A DNA stretch of 39,961 nucleotides. Source: a virus. The notes beneath the pieces were generated by a model. That model ran no database searches. It saw only the letters and a list, made by a program, of their open reading frames with translations, and was not told where the DNA came from. The position numbers were made by a program, and so were the translations under genes. Of this stretch, positions 1 to 8,225 are shown piece by piece (within the stretch, counting starts at the first letter, position 1; every line of letters starts with the position of its first letter). Location of the stretch: positions 1 to 39,961 of the IMG/VR virus record IMGVR_UViG_3300002835_000441; one strand, written 5' to 3'.

Positions 1-987
1 GGCCGCGCTATTATCACTTCGACTCCTAACTCAGACGAAGATCAGTTCGCTATGATTTGGACTGAGGCAAGTAAGAAATTTGACGAATACGGTAATGAAC
101 AAGAGATAGGAGTTAACGGTTTTTTCAGTTACTTTGCTCACTGGAACGAGCATCCTGACAGGGACGAAGAGTGGGCAAGAACTGAAAGAGCAAAAATAGG
201 AGAAGAACGTTTCCGTAGAGAATTTGACTGTGAATTCTTGATCTTCGACGAAACACTAATTAATGCAGTTAAGTTAGCAGAGCTTCAAGGAAAAGAACCT
301 TCAATGACCATGGGTCAGACTCGTTGGTATAAAGATATAGATCCAAGAGCTACTTACCTAGTAGCATTAGATCCCAGTTTAGGCACAGGAGGAGACTATG
401 CTGCTATTCAGGTATTTGAAATGCCTAGCATGGAACAGGTAGCAGAGTGGCGACATAATCTAACACCTATACAAACCCAGATAAAACATCTAAGAGAAAT
501 TTGCAAGTACATAGAAACTAGATCTCAAGAAAAGGGCAGCGTAGCACAGATTTATTACAGCGTTGAAAATAATACGTTAGGTGAAGCTGCATTAATTGTT
601 ATTCGAGATATTGGCGAAGAAAACTTTCCGGGGTTATTCTTATCTGAACCCATAAGAAAAGGACACGTTCGTAAATTCCGTAAGGGATTTAATACAACAC
701 ATAGAACTAAAATTTCTGCTTGCAGCCAATTAAAAAATCTTTTAGAAACCAGTAAAATGAGGATATATTCAAAACCTTTGATATCAGAACTAAAAACCTA
801 TGTAGCACACGGTATTGGTTTTGGAGCCAAAACCGGAGAACATGACGACTTGATTTCGGGCATTTTGTTAGTTATACGAATGGCTAATGTACTCAGTGAT
901 TGGGATCCTCATATCTACGAAAAAATGACGGAGAAAATCTCAGAAGAGCAGATGCCTATGCCTATATTTGTAAGCACTGGATTTTGA
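1..987 (+). CDS. gp17: Terminase large subunit, C-terminal part (gp17-like), 5' truncated by window edge
   Basis: Packaging motor ATPase/nuclease of the T4 gp17 family, which cuts concatemeric DNA and pumps it into the prohead. The frame is open from base 1, so the N-terminal ATPase with its Walker A and B motifs lies outside the window. The first visible residues (RAIITSTPN) match the ATPase coupling motif. The nuclease domain shows the three expected acidic sites: Asp in ALDPSLGTGGDY (codon 370-372), Glu in VENNTLG (565-567) and Asp in HDDLISG (844-846), equivalent to T4 D401, E458 and D542. About 328 residues are present. The gene ends one base before a late promoter box that serves the next gene. 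Family assignment is firm; partner proteins are not in view. Confidence 0.95.
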   Translation, partial: GRAIITSTPNSDEDQFAMIWTEASKKFDEYGNEQEIGVNGFFSYFAHWNEHPDRDEEWARTERAKIGEERFRREFDCEFLIFDETLINAVKLAELQGKEPSMTMGQTRWYKDIDPRATYLVALDPSLGTGGDYAAIQVFEMPSMEQVAEWRHNLTPIQTQIKHLREICKYIETRSQEKGSVAQIYYSVENNTLGEAALIVIRDIGEENFPGLFLSEPIRKGHVRKFRKGFNTTHRTKISACSQLKNLLETSKMRIYSKPLISELKTYVAHGIGFGAKTGEHDDLISGILLVIRMANVLSDWDPHIYEKMTEKISEEQMPMPIFVSTGF

Positions 988-994
988 TAAATAC
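986..994 (+). promoter_or_regulatory. T4-type late promoter box (GATAAATAC)
   Basis: GATAAATAC matches the T4 late -10 element (TATAAATA) recognised by a gp55-type sigma factor with gp33 and the clamp. It overlaps the terminase stop and ends 4 bases before the ATG at 999, so the transcript would have almost no leader. Confidence 0.6.
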
Positions 995-998
995 AACT

Positions 999-2738
999 AT
1001 GAATGCAACAAATAATATAGCTACGGACTTATTCTTTAAAATTAGAAGCAGATTCCAGGGGTTGAAATTGGGCGATGAGATGGGCCAAATTACTATCAAT
1101 CCCGAAGATGCAAGATTTTTTGACTTTGACTATATGGAAGGAGAACGCCCTATAGGACACGTCAGTGTAAGTCTAGCCGAACCTAATTCTATGAAAGTCT
1201 ATTTCAGTTCTGGCATCACAGAATCGATGGACAGTACCCAAAAAACTAATTGGTACGGATTTCTAAAAGAATTGAGAAATTTTGCCAAAAGACGATTAAT
1301 GGCGTTTGATACTAGAGATATCGCAAAAGACAATCTAGACAAAAGAGATTATGAATTTCTTTCTCAATATAACAAGCCTAAACCATCTGAACCAAATCAA
1401 GTAATACAACAACCAGTTGGAGAAAATATTATGACAAATGTTGTCAGCGAAAGCTCTTTGTACGGATCTAAAACTGTGAGCTACCAAAAATTAGAAGATA
1501 CTCGACTAATAATTAAACACAATCAAGCAGTAATGGATGACACACAGCCGGGTGCAAGAACTAGAAATATTTCAGCACTGTTTGTAGAAAATCAAGATGG
1601 CGAAAGATTCAAATATCCGTTTGTTCATCTAGCAGGTGCTCGAGCTATGCAACGCCATGTGGCTAATGGCGGATTACCGTACGACGACATAGGTAAAAGT
1701 ATTATTGGAATGAGTGAAGAAATCGCTCAATTAAAGAGCTTTGGCAATTATGTTGTTCGTAATGATCTAATGAATTCAATGAATAACAATATTGTTGAAC
1801 GTAGTTCAGAATATCTAAACGGATTAAGAGAACAAATCAAGGCATTATCTAAACAGAGCCATTATGAAGCTTATAGAGAAAATTTTGAGGCACAAGAAAG
1901 ATTAGATGTACCAGAAGAAGTTGTAGAACAATTTACCGATCAATTTACAGTTAGGAACTTCAAAGAAGATATTAAAAACGTATTTCCGGTATTATATAAA
2001 TTAATGAAAGAAAACGAAATAGGCTATGACGACATAGTCGAAATGACAACACAAGCAGAAATAGACGAAGAGACTGCTGTGCATAATAACGACCCTTTTG
2101 AAAATTTTGAAAAGTGGGTGTACGCACTAGGCGAAGAATCGGCTATAGTGAGCCAAGATCAAGAAGAACAACAGGCAGCTATACAACAATTACAGGAACT
2201 AGTAGGCGAGCATTTTCCGGCTGGAGTAGACGGATCAAATGCTATAGAAAGTTTAAAAGGCATAATTGAGGATCCCGAATTATTCAAACAGATCAAAGAT
2301 CAGGCTAAAGAAGATCCTGATAGCTGTGTTAGAGGGTTAGTTAAGGATTGGTTGGAATCTAATTCTCCGGAAGTGGTAGATCAATTAGATTTTGGAGATT
2401 TTGTTGAAGAGCCTGTAGCCGGCGAAGAGCCTGCAGCAGAGGTTCCAACAGAGGTTCCGGCAGAAGAACCTCAAATGGCAGACATGGATCAAGAGCAAGA
2501 ACCGCAGAAACTTAGCGTTCAAGAACTTGCAGAATTTATAACATCATTCTATGATAAAGAGTCAGGCACATTCCCCAAAGGTCCAGAAGGCGTTTGCACT
2601 ATGGTAGGTAAGAAATTTGGCGAACAGGCGGAAAATGTTGCTCGTAAATTTGTAGAGCGTATGGCTCCGCACCAGACCACTGAACAAAATCCAGAATTAG
2701 CAGAATTGGCAAGAGTTAGAGAACTAGCAGGCTTATAA
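999..2738 (+). CDS. Large acidic protein of unknown function, possible virion protein
   Basis: A 579-residue protein. The ATG at 999 is chosen because it directly follows a late promoter box; a longer frame reaches back to 900 but only by overlapping the terminase. No enzyme motif is recognised. The N-terminal 120 residues look folded (mixed hydrophobic and charged). The middle is rich in Glu and Gln and predicted largely helical. Around residues 465-510 there is a Pro/Glu/Ala/Val-rich low-complexity hinge (repeated EEP and VP units). The C-terminus ends with an ELAxxRELAGL segment, which I associate from memory with marine phage virion proteins. Its late promoter and its place after the terminase suggest a structural or assembly role. 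This is inference. Confidence 0.75.
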   Translation: MNATNNIATDLFFKIRSRFQGLKLGDEMGQITINPEDARFFDFDYMEGERPIGHVSVSLAEPNSMKVYFSSGITESMDSTQKTNWYGFLKELRNFAKRRLMAFDTRDIAKDNLDKRDYEFLSQYNKPKPSEPNQVIQQPVGENIMTNVVSESSLYGSKTVSYQKLEDTRLIIKHNQAVMDDTQPGARTRNISALFVENQDGERFKYPFVHLAGARAMQRHVANGGLPYDDIGKSIIGMSEEIAQLKSFGNYVVRNDLMNSMNNNIVERSSEYLNGLREQIKALSKQSHYEAYRENFEAQERLDVPEEVVEQFTDQFTVRNFKEDIKNVFPVLYKLMKENEIGYDDIVEMTTQAEIDEETAVHNNDPFENFEKWVYALGEESAIVSQDQEEQQAAIQQLQELVGEHFPAGVDGSNAIESLKGIIEDPELFKQIKDQAKEDPDSCVRGLVKDWLESNSPEVVDQLDFGDFVEEPVAGEEPAAEVPTEVPAEEPQMADMDQEQEPQKLSVQELAEFITSFYDKESGTFPKGPEGVCTMVGKKFGEQAENVARKFVERMAPHQTTEQNPELAELARVRELAGL

Positions 2739-2760
2739 GATTGTTCGTAGCAGTGAAATT

Positions 2761-2781
2761 GGGCACCTTGGTGCCCTTTTT
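2761..2781 (+). terminator. Rho-independent terminator
   Basis: A perfect 7-bp stem GGGCACC/GGTGCCC with a 2-base TT centre (the tight apex would open a pair or two) is followed by TTTTT. It ends the transcript of the large acidic protein and isolates the gp32 unit. Confidence 0.85.
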
Positions 2782-2937
2782 CTTGACATTAATATCAACG
2801 TAAGTTTTTCTTTTGGTGAAATAATATTCACATTTGATAAGAAACTATTTGCATTTGCTAAATAAAAAGCGCATAATAGTTGTTATGCGAAAGGCATATA
2901 AAAAGTCATTTACATTAAGGCATAAGGAGGCTACAAA
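2782..2937 (+). promoter_or_regulatory. gp32 leader with alternative base-pairing and strong Shine-Dalgarno
   Basis: This 156-base non-coding stretch precedes gp32. It contains TTGACA at 2783 without a good -10 at 17 bases. It also has an inverted repeat CGCATAA (2870-2876)/TTATGCG (2883-2889), and a second GCATAA copy at 2920-2925 touching the AGGAGG ribosome site (2925-2930). TTATGC can therefore pair with either GCATAA copy. T4 gp32 is known to repress its own translation by binding its mRNA leader, so an autoregulatory structure is plausible here but unproven. A TTTGCTAAA stretch near 2854 loosely resembles a T4 MotA box; this is weak. Confidence 0.5.
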
Positions 2938-3918
2938 ATGGCAACACTAGCAGAAATTCGTGCTAAACTTCAAGAAGCACAAAACAAAACTTCAGGAAAC
3001 TCCACCGGCGGTGGCGACAACGCAATTTACCCACATTGGAATATGCAAGAAGGCAAAGAAGCCGTAGTACGTTTCTTACCTGATGGCAACGCCAACAATA
3101 CATTCTTCTGGGTAGAACGTGCAATGATTAAATTGCCGTTTGCGGGTGTAAAAGGAGAAACTGATTCGCGTCAAGTACAAGTACAGGTCCCCTGTGTAGA
3201 AATGTACAACGATGGTACTGTTTGTCCAATCCTATCAGAAGTACGTGGTTGGTTTAAAGACAAATCACTAGAAGAAATGGGCCGTAAGTATTGGAAGAAA
3301 CGTTCATACATCTTCCAAGGATATGTGGTTGAAGATCCACTCAAAGAAGATACTACACCAGATAACCCTATCCGTAGATTTATCATTGGTCCTCAAATCT
3401 ATCAAATCATCCGTTCAGCACTAATGGATCCAGAGTTGGAAGAATTGCCAACTGACTTCCTGCGTGGTGTTGACTTCCGCATCGCTAAAACTAGCAAAGG
3501 CGGTTTTGCTGACTACAGTACTTCAAAATGGAGTCGTCGTGAGCGTTCATTAACTGACCAAGAGAAATCGGCGATCGAGTCGCACGGACTCTTTAATCTT
3601 TCAGACTTCTTGCCTAAAAAGCCCACAGACGTCGAACTAAAAGTAATGAAAGAAATGTTCGAAGCATCAGTTAACGGAGAAGCTTATGATATGGACCGTT
3701 GGGGCCAATATTTCAAGCCAGCCGGAATGAGTGCTGCCACAGGCGATCCGAATAAAGCTGTTGCTAGACCTCAAGTCGATGAAGATGCCGACGACGAGCC
3801 TGTGTCGACTGCAAAATCTGCACCTGCAACAGCAGCGCCAGCAGCATCAACAGCCAACGGCGATAATTCAAGTCGTGCGCAAGACATCCTTGCAATGATT
3901 CGCAATCGTAAACAGTAA
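2938..3918 (+). CDS. gp32: Single-stranded DNA-binding protein gp32
   Basis: A 326-residue protein that coats single-stranded DNA during replication, recombination and repair and recruits UvsY, helicase and primase partners. The N-terminus carries a basic helix (IRAKLQEAQNK), as in the cooperative domain. The core shows the family block with GRKYWKKRSYIFQGYV near residues 115-130 and a Cys-X9-Cys pair (C86, C96). The second Cys pair of the T4 zinc site (T4 C87/C90) is not fully kept, so zinc binding may be altered or absent. Residues 281-288 are acidic, followed by an Ala/Ser/Thr-rich linker and a basic end. The ribosome site AAGGAGG is strong, and the gene sits between two terminators as an independent unit. 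Confidence 0.93.
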   Translation: MATLAEIRAKLQEAQNKTSGNSTGGGDNAIYPHWNMQEGKEAVVRFLPDGNANNTFFWVERAMIKLPFAGVKGETDSRQVQVQVPCVEMYNDGTVCPILSEVRGWFKDKSLEEMGRKYWKKRSYIFQGYVVEDPLKEDTTPDNPIRRFIIGPQIYQIIRSALMDPELEELPTDFLRGVDFRIAKTSKGGFADYSTSKWSRRERSLTDQEKSAIESHGLFNLSDFLPKKPTDVELKVMKEMFEASVNGEAYDMDRWGQYFKPAGMSAATGDPNKAVARPQVDEDADDEPVSTAKSAPATAAPAASTANGDNSSRAQDILAMIRNRKQ

Positions 3919-3930
3919 TAGTTAATACGG

Positions 3931-3969
3931 CCCGAACCTCTGAGACCTAGTCTTACCGTTCGGGTTTTT
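3931..3969 (+). terminator. Rho-independent terminator after gp32
   Basis: Outer stem CCCGAAC (3931-3937)/GTTCGGG (3958-3964) is followed by TTTTT. A small inner hairpin, AGAC-cta-GTCT, sits in the loop. Confidence 0.8.
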
Positions 3970-3986
3970 CATTCCAGGAGACTTAA

Positions 3987-4178
3987 ATGACAAAATTATC
4001 TAAACTAACGAAAGTAAGTGAGTCGATCACGATTTACCGTTATGATAACGGGTGGATGGTAGAAGTAGGTGGTCGTAATAAAAAAGAGGACTGGGCAAAC
4101 ACAAAAACTCTTTGTAACACCGAAGAAGAATTGATTCAGCTAATTAAAGAATATAATAGTATGGAGTTAGATCAATAA
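3987..4178 (+). CDS. Small conserved protein upstream of UvsX
   Basis: A 63-residue protein with a good ribosome site (CCAGGAG) just before the ATG. It starts MTKLSKLTKVSES and has a GWMVEVGGR core and an acidic end, which suggests a small beta-rich domain. No catalytic motif is seen. Its last base is shared with the UvsX start (TAATG), so translation is coupled to the recombinase. Similar small proteins lie beside uvsX in some marine T4-like phages, as I recall them. Function is unknown; a recombination accessory role is inferred from position only. Confidence 0.8.
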   Translation: MTKLSKLTKVSESITIYRYDNGWMVEVGGRNKKEDWANTKTLCNTEEELIQLIKEYNSMELDQ

Positions 4179-5254
4179 TGGCAAAAGCATTTGATATTTC
4201 TAAATTTAGAAAGTCAATTACAAAGTCTATCGAAGGCTTGTCAATTGGCTTCAATGATCCAACCGATTGGGTCAGCACAGGTAATTACGCACTGAATTAT
4301 CTGATCAGCGGTGATTTCCACAAAGGTGTTCCGTTAGGTAAAGTGACTGTATTTGCAGGTGAGAGTGGCGCAGGAAAGTCATACATCTGTTCTGGTAATC
4401 TTATTAAGGCAGCACAGGCACAAGGCATTTATCCTATCTTAGTTGATACAGAAAATGCGCTTGACGAGGATTGGTTAAAAGCCTTAGGTGTTGATACCAG
4501 CGAAGATAAGCTATTAAAACTTAATATGGCAATGATTGATGATGTAGCAAAGACTATTACAGAATTTGTTGCAGAATATAAAGCAATGCCAGAAGAAACT
4601 CGTCCTAAAGTTTTGTTCGTGCTCGATTCGCTCGGTATGTTGCTCACCCCAACAGACGTTAATCAATTTGAAGCAGGTGATTTAAAAGGTGATATGGGTC
4701 GTAAGCCTAAGGCATTAACAGCACTTGTTCGTAACTGTGTGAATATGTTCGGTTCATTGAACATTGGTCTAGTAGCAACTAACCACACCTATGCAAGTCA
4801 AGATATGTTTGATCCTGATGATAAGATCTCCGGGGGTCAAGGCTTTATCTATGCTTCATCTATAGTTGTTGCAATGAAGAAACTTAAACTTAAAGAAGAT
4901 GATGACGGTAATAAAATTACAGAAGTACGTGGTATTCGTGCAGCCTGTAAGATTATGAAAACACGTTATGCTAAACCTTTCGAATCAGTACAGGTTAAGA
5001 TTCCCTACGAAACAGGGATGAATCCATATAGCGGTTTAGTAGATTTAGCCGAGGCTAAAGGCATTCTCAAGAAAGAAGGCAATAGTCTTGCATATACGAC
5101 CAAAGATGGAGAAATCATCAAGCAGTTTCGTAAGGCGTGGGAAAGAAATGAGAATGGCGGATTAGATGCTATTATGTCAGACATTTCAAAACACGGTGAA
5201 AATTCCGTTTCCGAGATAACTAATAAAGTTGAACCCGAAACGGAGACAGTCTAA
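4178..5254 (+). CDS. uvsX: UvsX RecA-like recombinase
   Basis: A 358-residue ATP-dependent strand-exchange protein that forms filaments on single-stranded DNA with UvsY help and drives recombination-dependent replication. Walker A is GESGAGKS at residues 61-68. The catalytic Glu lies in VDTENALD (E92), and Walker B ends in FVLD (D150). The GGQGFIYASS segment corresponds to the DNA-binding/loop region. Length is close to T4 UvsX (about 390). It is the second gene of a tight unit with the small gene before it and two genes after it, ending at uvsY. Confidence 0.96.
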   Translation: MAKAFDISKFRKSITKSIEGLSIGFNDPTDWVSTGNYALNYLISGDFHKGVPLGKVTVFAGESGAGKSYICSGNLIKAAQAQGIYPILVDTENALDEDWLKALGVDTSEDKLLKLNMAMIDDVAKTITEFVAEYKAMPEETRPKVLFVLDSLGMLLTPTDVNQFEAGDLKGDMGRKPKALTALVRNCVNMFGSLNIGLVATNHTYASQDMFDPDDKISGGQGFIYASSIVVAMKKLKLKEDDDGNKITEVRGIRAACKIMKTRYAKPFESVQVKIPYETGMNPYSGLVDLAEAKGILKKEGNSLAYTTKDGEIIKQFRKAWERNENGGLDAIMSDISKHGENSVSEITNKVEPETETV

Positions 5255-5488
5255 ATGAAAGATGATTTAATTGCAGATATCTGGACCCTGGTAGTTGAAC
5301 ATATTCCTGAAAAACATAGAACTGACGTTGCTTTTGATTTCGTTAACACATTAGTCGATCACGGAATTAAAGATACAGTGTTAGAAAGTCTACAAGGAAT
5401 TGATCCCTATCTTGACGGTGCTATTGAATACGCCATCGACGGTGAAGAAATCGAAGACGAAGAAGATTACTACGAAGATGAGGAATAA
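5255..5488 (+). CDS. Small very acidic protein between UvsX and UvsY
   Basis: A 77-residue protein that starts immediately after the UvsX stop and ends directly against the next start. The last 20 residues are almost all Glu, Asp and Tyr. No known domain is recognised. The acidic tail could mimic DNA or compete for basic surfaces on gp32, UvsX or UvsY, but this is speculation from charge and context. Confidence 0.75.
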   Translation: MKDDLIADIWTLVVEHIPEKHRTDVAFDFVNTLVDHGIKDTVLESLQGIDPYLDGAIEYAIDGEEIEDEEDYYEDEE

Positions 5489-5944
5489 ATGAATTGGTAT
5501 GATCGAGTTTCGAAAGATATCTCACAAATACCAGATGCTGTGGCATACTATGAAGCTGAATTATTAGCAGCAAAAATAGATTCTCGAATAACGGGAAATC
5601 TTGAAAAAGCTGCTGCTAATATGCCCGGCATTGTAGAAAATCGATTTAACCAACTTCAAGAAATTGAAGCTATATTAGAATATCTTAATATTGAACTTCG
5701 ACGACTTCGCAGCCAGCATTTTCGTAAATACCTTGAAAATTACCAGCGCAGTCTATCTTCTAGAGATTGTGAAAAATTTGTAGAAGGCGAAGCCGATGTC
5801 GTAGATTTTGAAAAAATCATTAACGACTTTGCCTTACTACGTAACAAGTGGCTAGGTATTATCAAGGCTCTTGACATTAAGCAATGGCAGATTTCTAATA
5901 TTGTTAAACTTAGAACTGCTGGCCTCGAAGACGCCACTCTTTAA
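5489..5944 (+). CDS. uvsY: UvsY recombination mediator
   Basis: A 151-residue helical protein, close to T4 UvsY (137). UvsY loads UvsX on gp32-covered single-stranded DNA. Support comes from position after uvsX, size and pattern: an N-terminal helical segment, a central LRRLRSQHFRKYL basic stretch fitting UvsY-type DNA contacts (about residues 72-84), and a C-terminal helical part with NKWLGIIKALDIKQWQ. It ends a compact gp32-uvsX-uvsY block. Assignment rests on family pattern and synteny rather than one diagnostic motif. Confidence 0.85.
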   Translation: MNWYDRVSKDISQIPDAVAYYEAELLAAKIDSRITGNLEKAAANMPGIVENRFNQLQEIEAILEYLNIELRRLRSQHFRKYLENYQRSLSSRDCEKFVEGEADVVDFEKIINDFALLRNKWLGIIKALDIKQWQISNIVKLRTAGLEDATL

Positions 5945-5964
5945 ATCACTCCATAAAGTGCCCA

Positions 5965-5972
5965 TATAAATA
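5965..5972 (+). promoter_or_regulatory. T4-type late promoter box (TATAAATA)
   Basis: An exact TATAAATA ends 5 bases before the ATG at 5978. A start site 6-7 bases past the box would fall at or beside the ATG, predicting a leaderless or near-leaderless mRNA for the first glycan gene. Confidence 0.75.
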
Positions 5973-5977
5973 AGACT

Positions 5978-6745
5978 ATGAAAATAGTCTTAGTTACAGG
6001 GGGCTTTGACCCTATACATTCCGGGCATATTGCCTACATCAAAGCAGCAAAAGAGCTAGGCGATAAATTAATAGTTGGAATTAATTCTGACGAATGGCTA
6101 CGTAGAAAGAAAGGGCACGAGTTTATGCCCTGGGCAGAACGTGCAACCATAGTTGCCAATCTTTATGATGTCGATCGTGTTATAAACTTCGATGACGCAG
6201 ATAACAGCGCCAAGGATGCTATTAGAAAAGTACGAGACATTCATCCCAATGCACATATTATTTTTGCCAACGGCGGAGATCGAACCAAAGAAAATATTCC
6301 AGAAATGGATTTACTTTCTGAAATGTTGCATCTTGAGTTTGTATTTGGTGTTGGCGGCGAAGATAAAAAAAATTCTAGCTCTTGGATTTTACAAGAATGG
6401 AAAGCACCTAAAACAGAACGTAGTTGGGGTTATTATAGAGTTCTTCATGAGCCCAATGATAGAGTTAAGCTCAAAGAACTAACTGTTGATCCTGGAAAAT
6501 ATCTAAGTATGCAACGCCATGCAGATCGATCAGAATTTTGGTTTGTATCAGAAGGCGAAGCAACACTTTATACAGTTAACAAATCAACCGATGCTGAATT
6601 GGTCGGAAAATTTGCCGAACATAACCATATGTGGATTCCTAAGACCGCCTGGCATCAGTTAGTCAATGAATCTGAGTCACCTCTGAAAGTCATCGAAATT
6701 CAATTCGGAGATAAGTGCATCGAAGAGGACATCGAAAGAAAATGA
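5978..6745 (+). CDS. Bifunctional sugar nucleotidyltransferase-cupin fusion
   Basis: A 255-residue, two-domain protein. Residues 1-140 form an RfaE/TagD-type cytidylyl- or adenylyltransferase with the HxGH motif (H14-S-G-H17 in TGGFDPIHSGH) that activates a sugar phosphate. Residues about 150-250 are a cupin resembling the C-terminal phosphomannose isomerase part of ManC (ERSWGYYRVL entry, QRHADRSEFWFVSEG metal-binding block, and a late His in TAWHQLV). In ManC this cupin follows a GDP-mannose pyrophosphorylase, so here the partner domain is different. It starts the first glycan block and overlaps the next gene by ATGA. Substrate unknown. Confidence 0.88.
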   Translation: MKIVLVTGGFDPIHSGHIAYIKAAKELGDKLIVGINSDEWLRRKKGHEFMPWAERATIVANLYDVDRVINFDDADNSAKDAIRKVRDIHPNAHIIFANGGDRTKENIPEMDLLSEMLHLEFVFGVGGEDKKNSSSWILQEWKAPKTERSWGYYRVLHEPNDRVKLKELTVDPGKYLSMQRHADRSEFWFVSEGEATLYTVNKSTDAELVGKFAEHNHMWIPKTAWHQLVNESESPLKVIEIQFGDKCIEEDIERK

Positions 6746-7422
6746 TTCCAATTTTTATCGGATACGATCCTAGAGAAGCTATTGCCTATCACGTGTGTTC
6801 TAACAGTATTATAAGGCATAGTTCTCAGCCAGTAGCTATTAGTCCTTTGGCACTTAATATTTTAAAAGATTATGACGAGACTCACACCGACGGCAGCAAT
6901 CATTTTATCTACAGTAGATTTCTTGTACCTCATTTAATGAATTATAAAGGATGGGCAATCTTTATGGACGGCGATATGCTGTTAAGAGATGATATTACAA
7001 AATTATGGGAACTAAGAGATGAATCAAAAGCAGTCCAGGTCGTCAAACACGAGTATAGAACCAGATTTACTGAAAAGTATCTTGGAGCGAAGAACGAGGA
7101 TTATCCGCGTAAAAATTGGAGTTCTGTTATTCTTTGGAATTGCGGTCATCCTGGAAATGCTAAAGTAACACCCGAATTCATTCAATCGGCCACTGGAGCA
7201 CAAGTACATAGATTTACTTGGTTAACAGACGATCTTGTCGGAGAATTGCCTAAGGAATGGAATTGGCTAGACATAGAATACGATCATACGCCAGACGCTA
7301 AATTAGTACATTATACGTTAGGAACTCCTTGCTTTCACGAATTCTCTAATCAAGGAAGTTTTTCAAACGAATGGCATAGGGAAAGAATTTATACAGAATT
7401 CTGTCAGCAACACGGATTATGA
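6742..7422 (+). CDS. Glycosyltransferase, GT-A fold
   Basis: A 226-residue putative nucleotide-sugar transferase. The N-terminus PIFIGYDPREAIAYHV is a typical opening for this phage and bacterial family. A DxD-type metal/sugar-nucleotide motif is at D76-G-D78 (FMDGDMLL). The C-terminal part has the VHYTLGTPCF segment that usually closes the active site. Start at ATG 6742 overlaps the upstream stop by four bases (ATGA); a longer frame from 6715 is less likely. The next gene is coupled in the same way. The donor sugar cannot be told from sequence. Confidence 0.85.
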   Translation: MIPIFIGYDPREAIAYHVCSNSIIRHSSQPVAISPLALNILKDYDETHTDGSNHFIYSRFLVPHLMNYKGWAIFMDGDMLLRDDITKLWELRDESKAVQVVKHEYRTRFTEKYLGAKNEDYPRKNWSSVILWNCGHPGNAKVTPEFIQSATGAQVHRFTWLTDDLVGELPKEWNWLDIEYDHTPDAKLVHYTLGTPCFHEFSNQGSFSNEWHRERIYTEFCQQHGL

Positions 7423-8225
7423 AAAACTGGATTTGCCTAAGTAAAGAAGGAGAAGACCCCTTCATTGAAAAATTCGCACAAGGCTGCGGAGTTAAGCCTA
7501 CAGATTCTGATAAATTTGTCTATGAAGATTCAAGTGATCCTATAGTATTAAGGGGTATCCTGAAGAAAAAAATTATAAAAAGATGTTGGAAAGAAAATAG
7601 AACATTTTACTACATGGACACAGGATATTTTGGAAATGAAATCTCATCTAAAAATCCCCACGGATGGAAATACTGGCACAGAATAGTAAAAAATAATTTG
7701 CAACACAGAGAGATCGTTGAACGCCCTGGAGATCGATGGGAAAGTTTTAAAATTCCTATAAAGTCCTGGAAAAAAGATGGTCGAAAAATATTAATCGCCA
7801 AGCCCGATGAAAAACCTATGAAATTTTATGGGTTAGATGCTGATAGTTGGATCAATGAAGTTATAGAAACAATTAAACAAAATACTGATAGACCGATAGA
7901 AATTAGAGAACGTGCAAAAAATAGGATCGACAGAGTCGCACATAATACCTTAAAAGAAGCACTAGATGATGATGTATTTGCCCTAGTTACATTTAACAGT
8001 AATGCAGCTACGGAATCAATCTTGCACGGAATTCCTGTTTTTACTCTCGCCCCAGTCAATGCTGCAGAACCAGTAGCTTCTAAAGATCTTACTAAAATAG
8101 ATACTCCTTATTATCCAGACAAAGATAAAATCTTTTCTTGGGCCAGTCATTTAGCTTATGGTCAATTTCATACTGGCGAATTTACTTCTGGGCAAGCACA
8201 ACGTATGTTAACTGAATTATGGTAA
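7419..8225 (+). CDS. Capsule-synthesis-like glycan protein, paralogue 1
   Basis: A 268-residue protein, first of five related genes. The N-terminal half has a FYYMDTGYFGN segment and a WKYWHRIVKN segment shared with paralogues 2 and 3. The C-terminal half has a Rossmann-like strand (KILIAKP), a sugar/nucleotide-type segment (DRPIEIRER) and the hallmark FNSNAATESILHGIP (N193 onward). This NSxxxxE(S/A)xxxG(I/K)P pattern is seen in KpsC/KpsS-type Capsule_synth proteins and other GT-B transferases. The proposed role is transfer of sugars onto a surface glycan. Coupled by ATGA to the glycosyltransferase before it. Exact activity unknown. Confidence 0.75.
   Translation: MKNWICLSKEGEDPFIEKFAQGCGVKPTDSDKFVYEDSSDPIVLRGILKKKIIKRCWKENRTFYYMDTGYFGNEISSKNPHGWKYWHRIVKNNLQHREIVERPGDRWESFKIPIKSWKKDGRKILIAKPDEKPMKFYGLDADSWINEVIETIKQNTDRPIEIRERAKNRIDRVAHNTLKEALDDDVFALVTFNSNAATESILHGIPVFTLAPVNAAEPVASKDLTKIDTPYYPDKDKIFSWASHLAYGQFHTGEFTSGQAQRMLTELW

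Noticed and set aside
900-998. N-terminal extension of the large acidic protein
   Set aside because: It overlaps the terminase in another frame and bypasses a late promoter with an ATG right after it at 999.
2783-2811. Sigma70 promoter at TTGACA before gp32
   Set aside because: The bases at 17-base spacing are T-rich but do not form a -10 box, so it is not called as a promoter.
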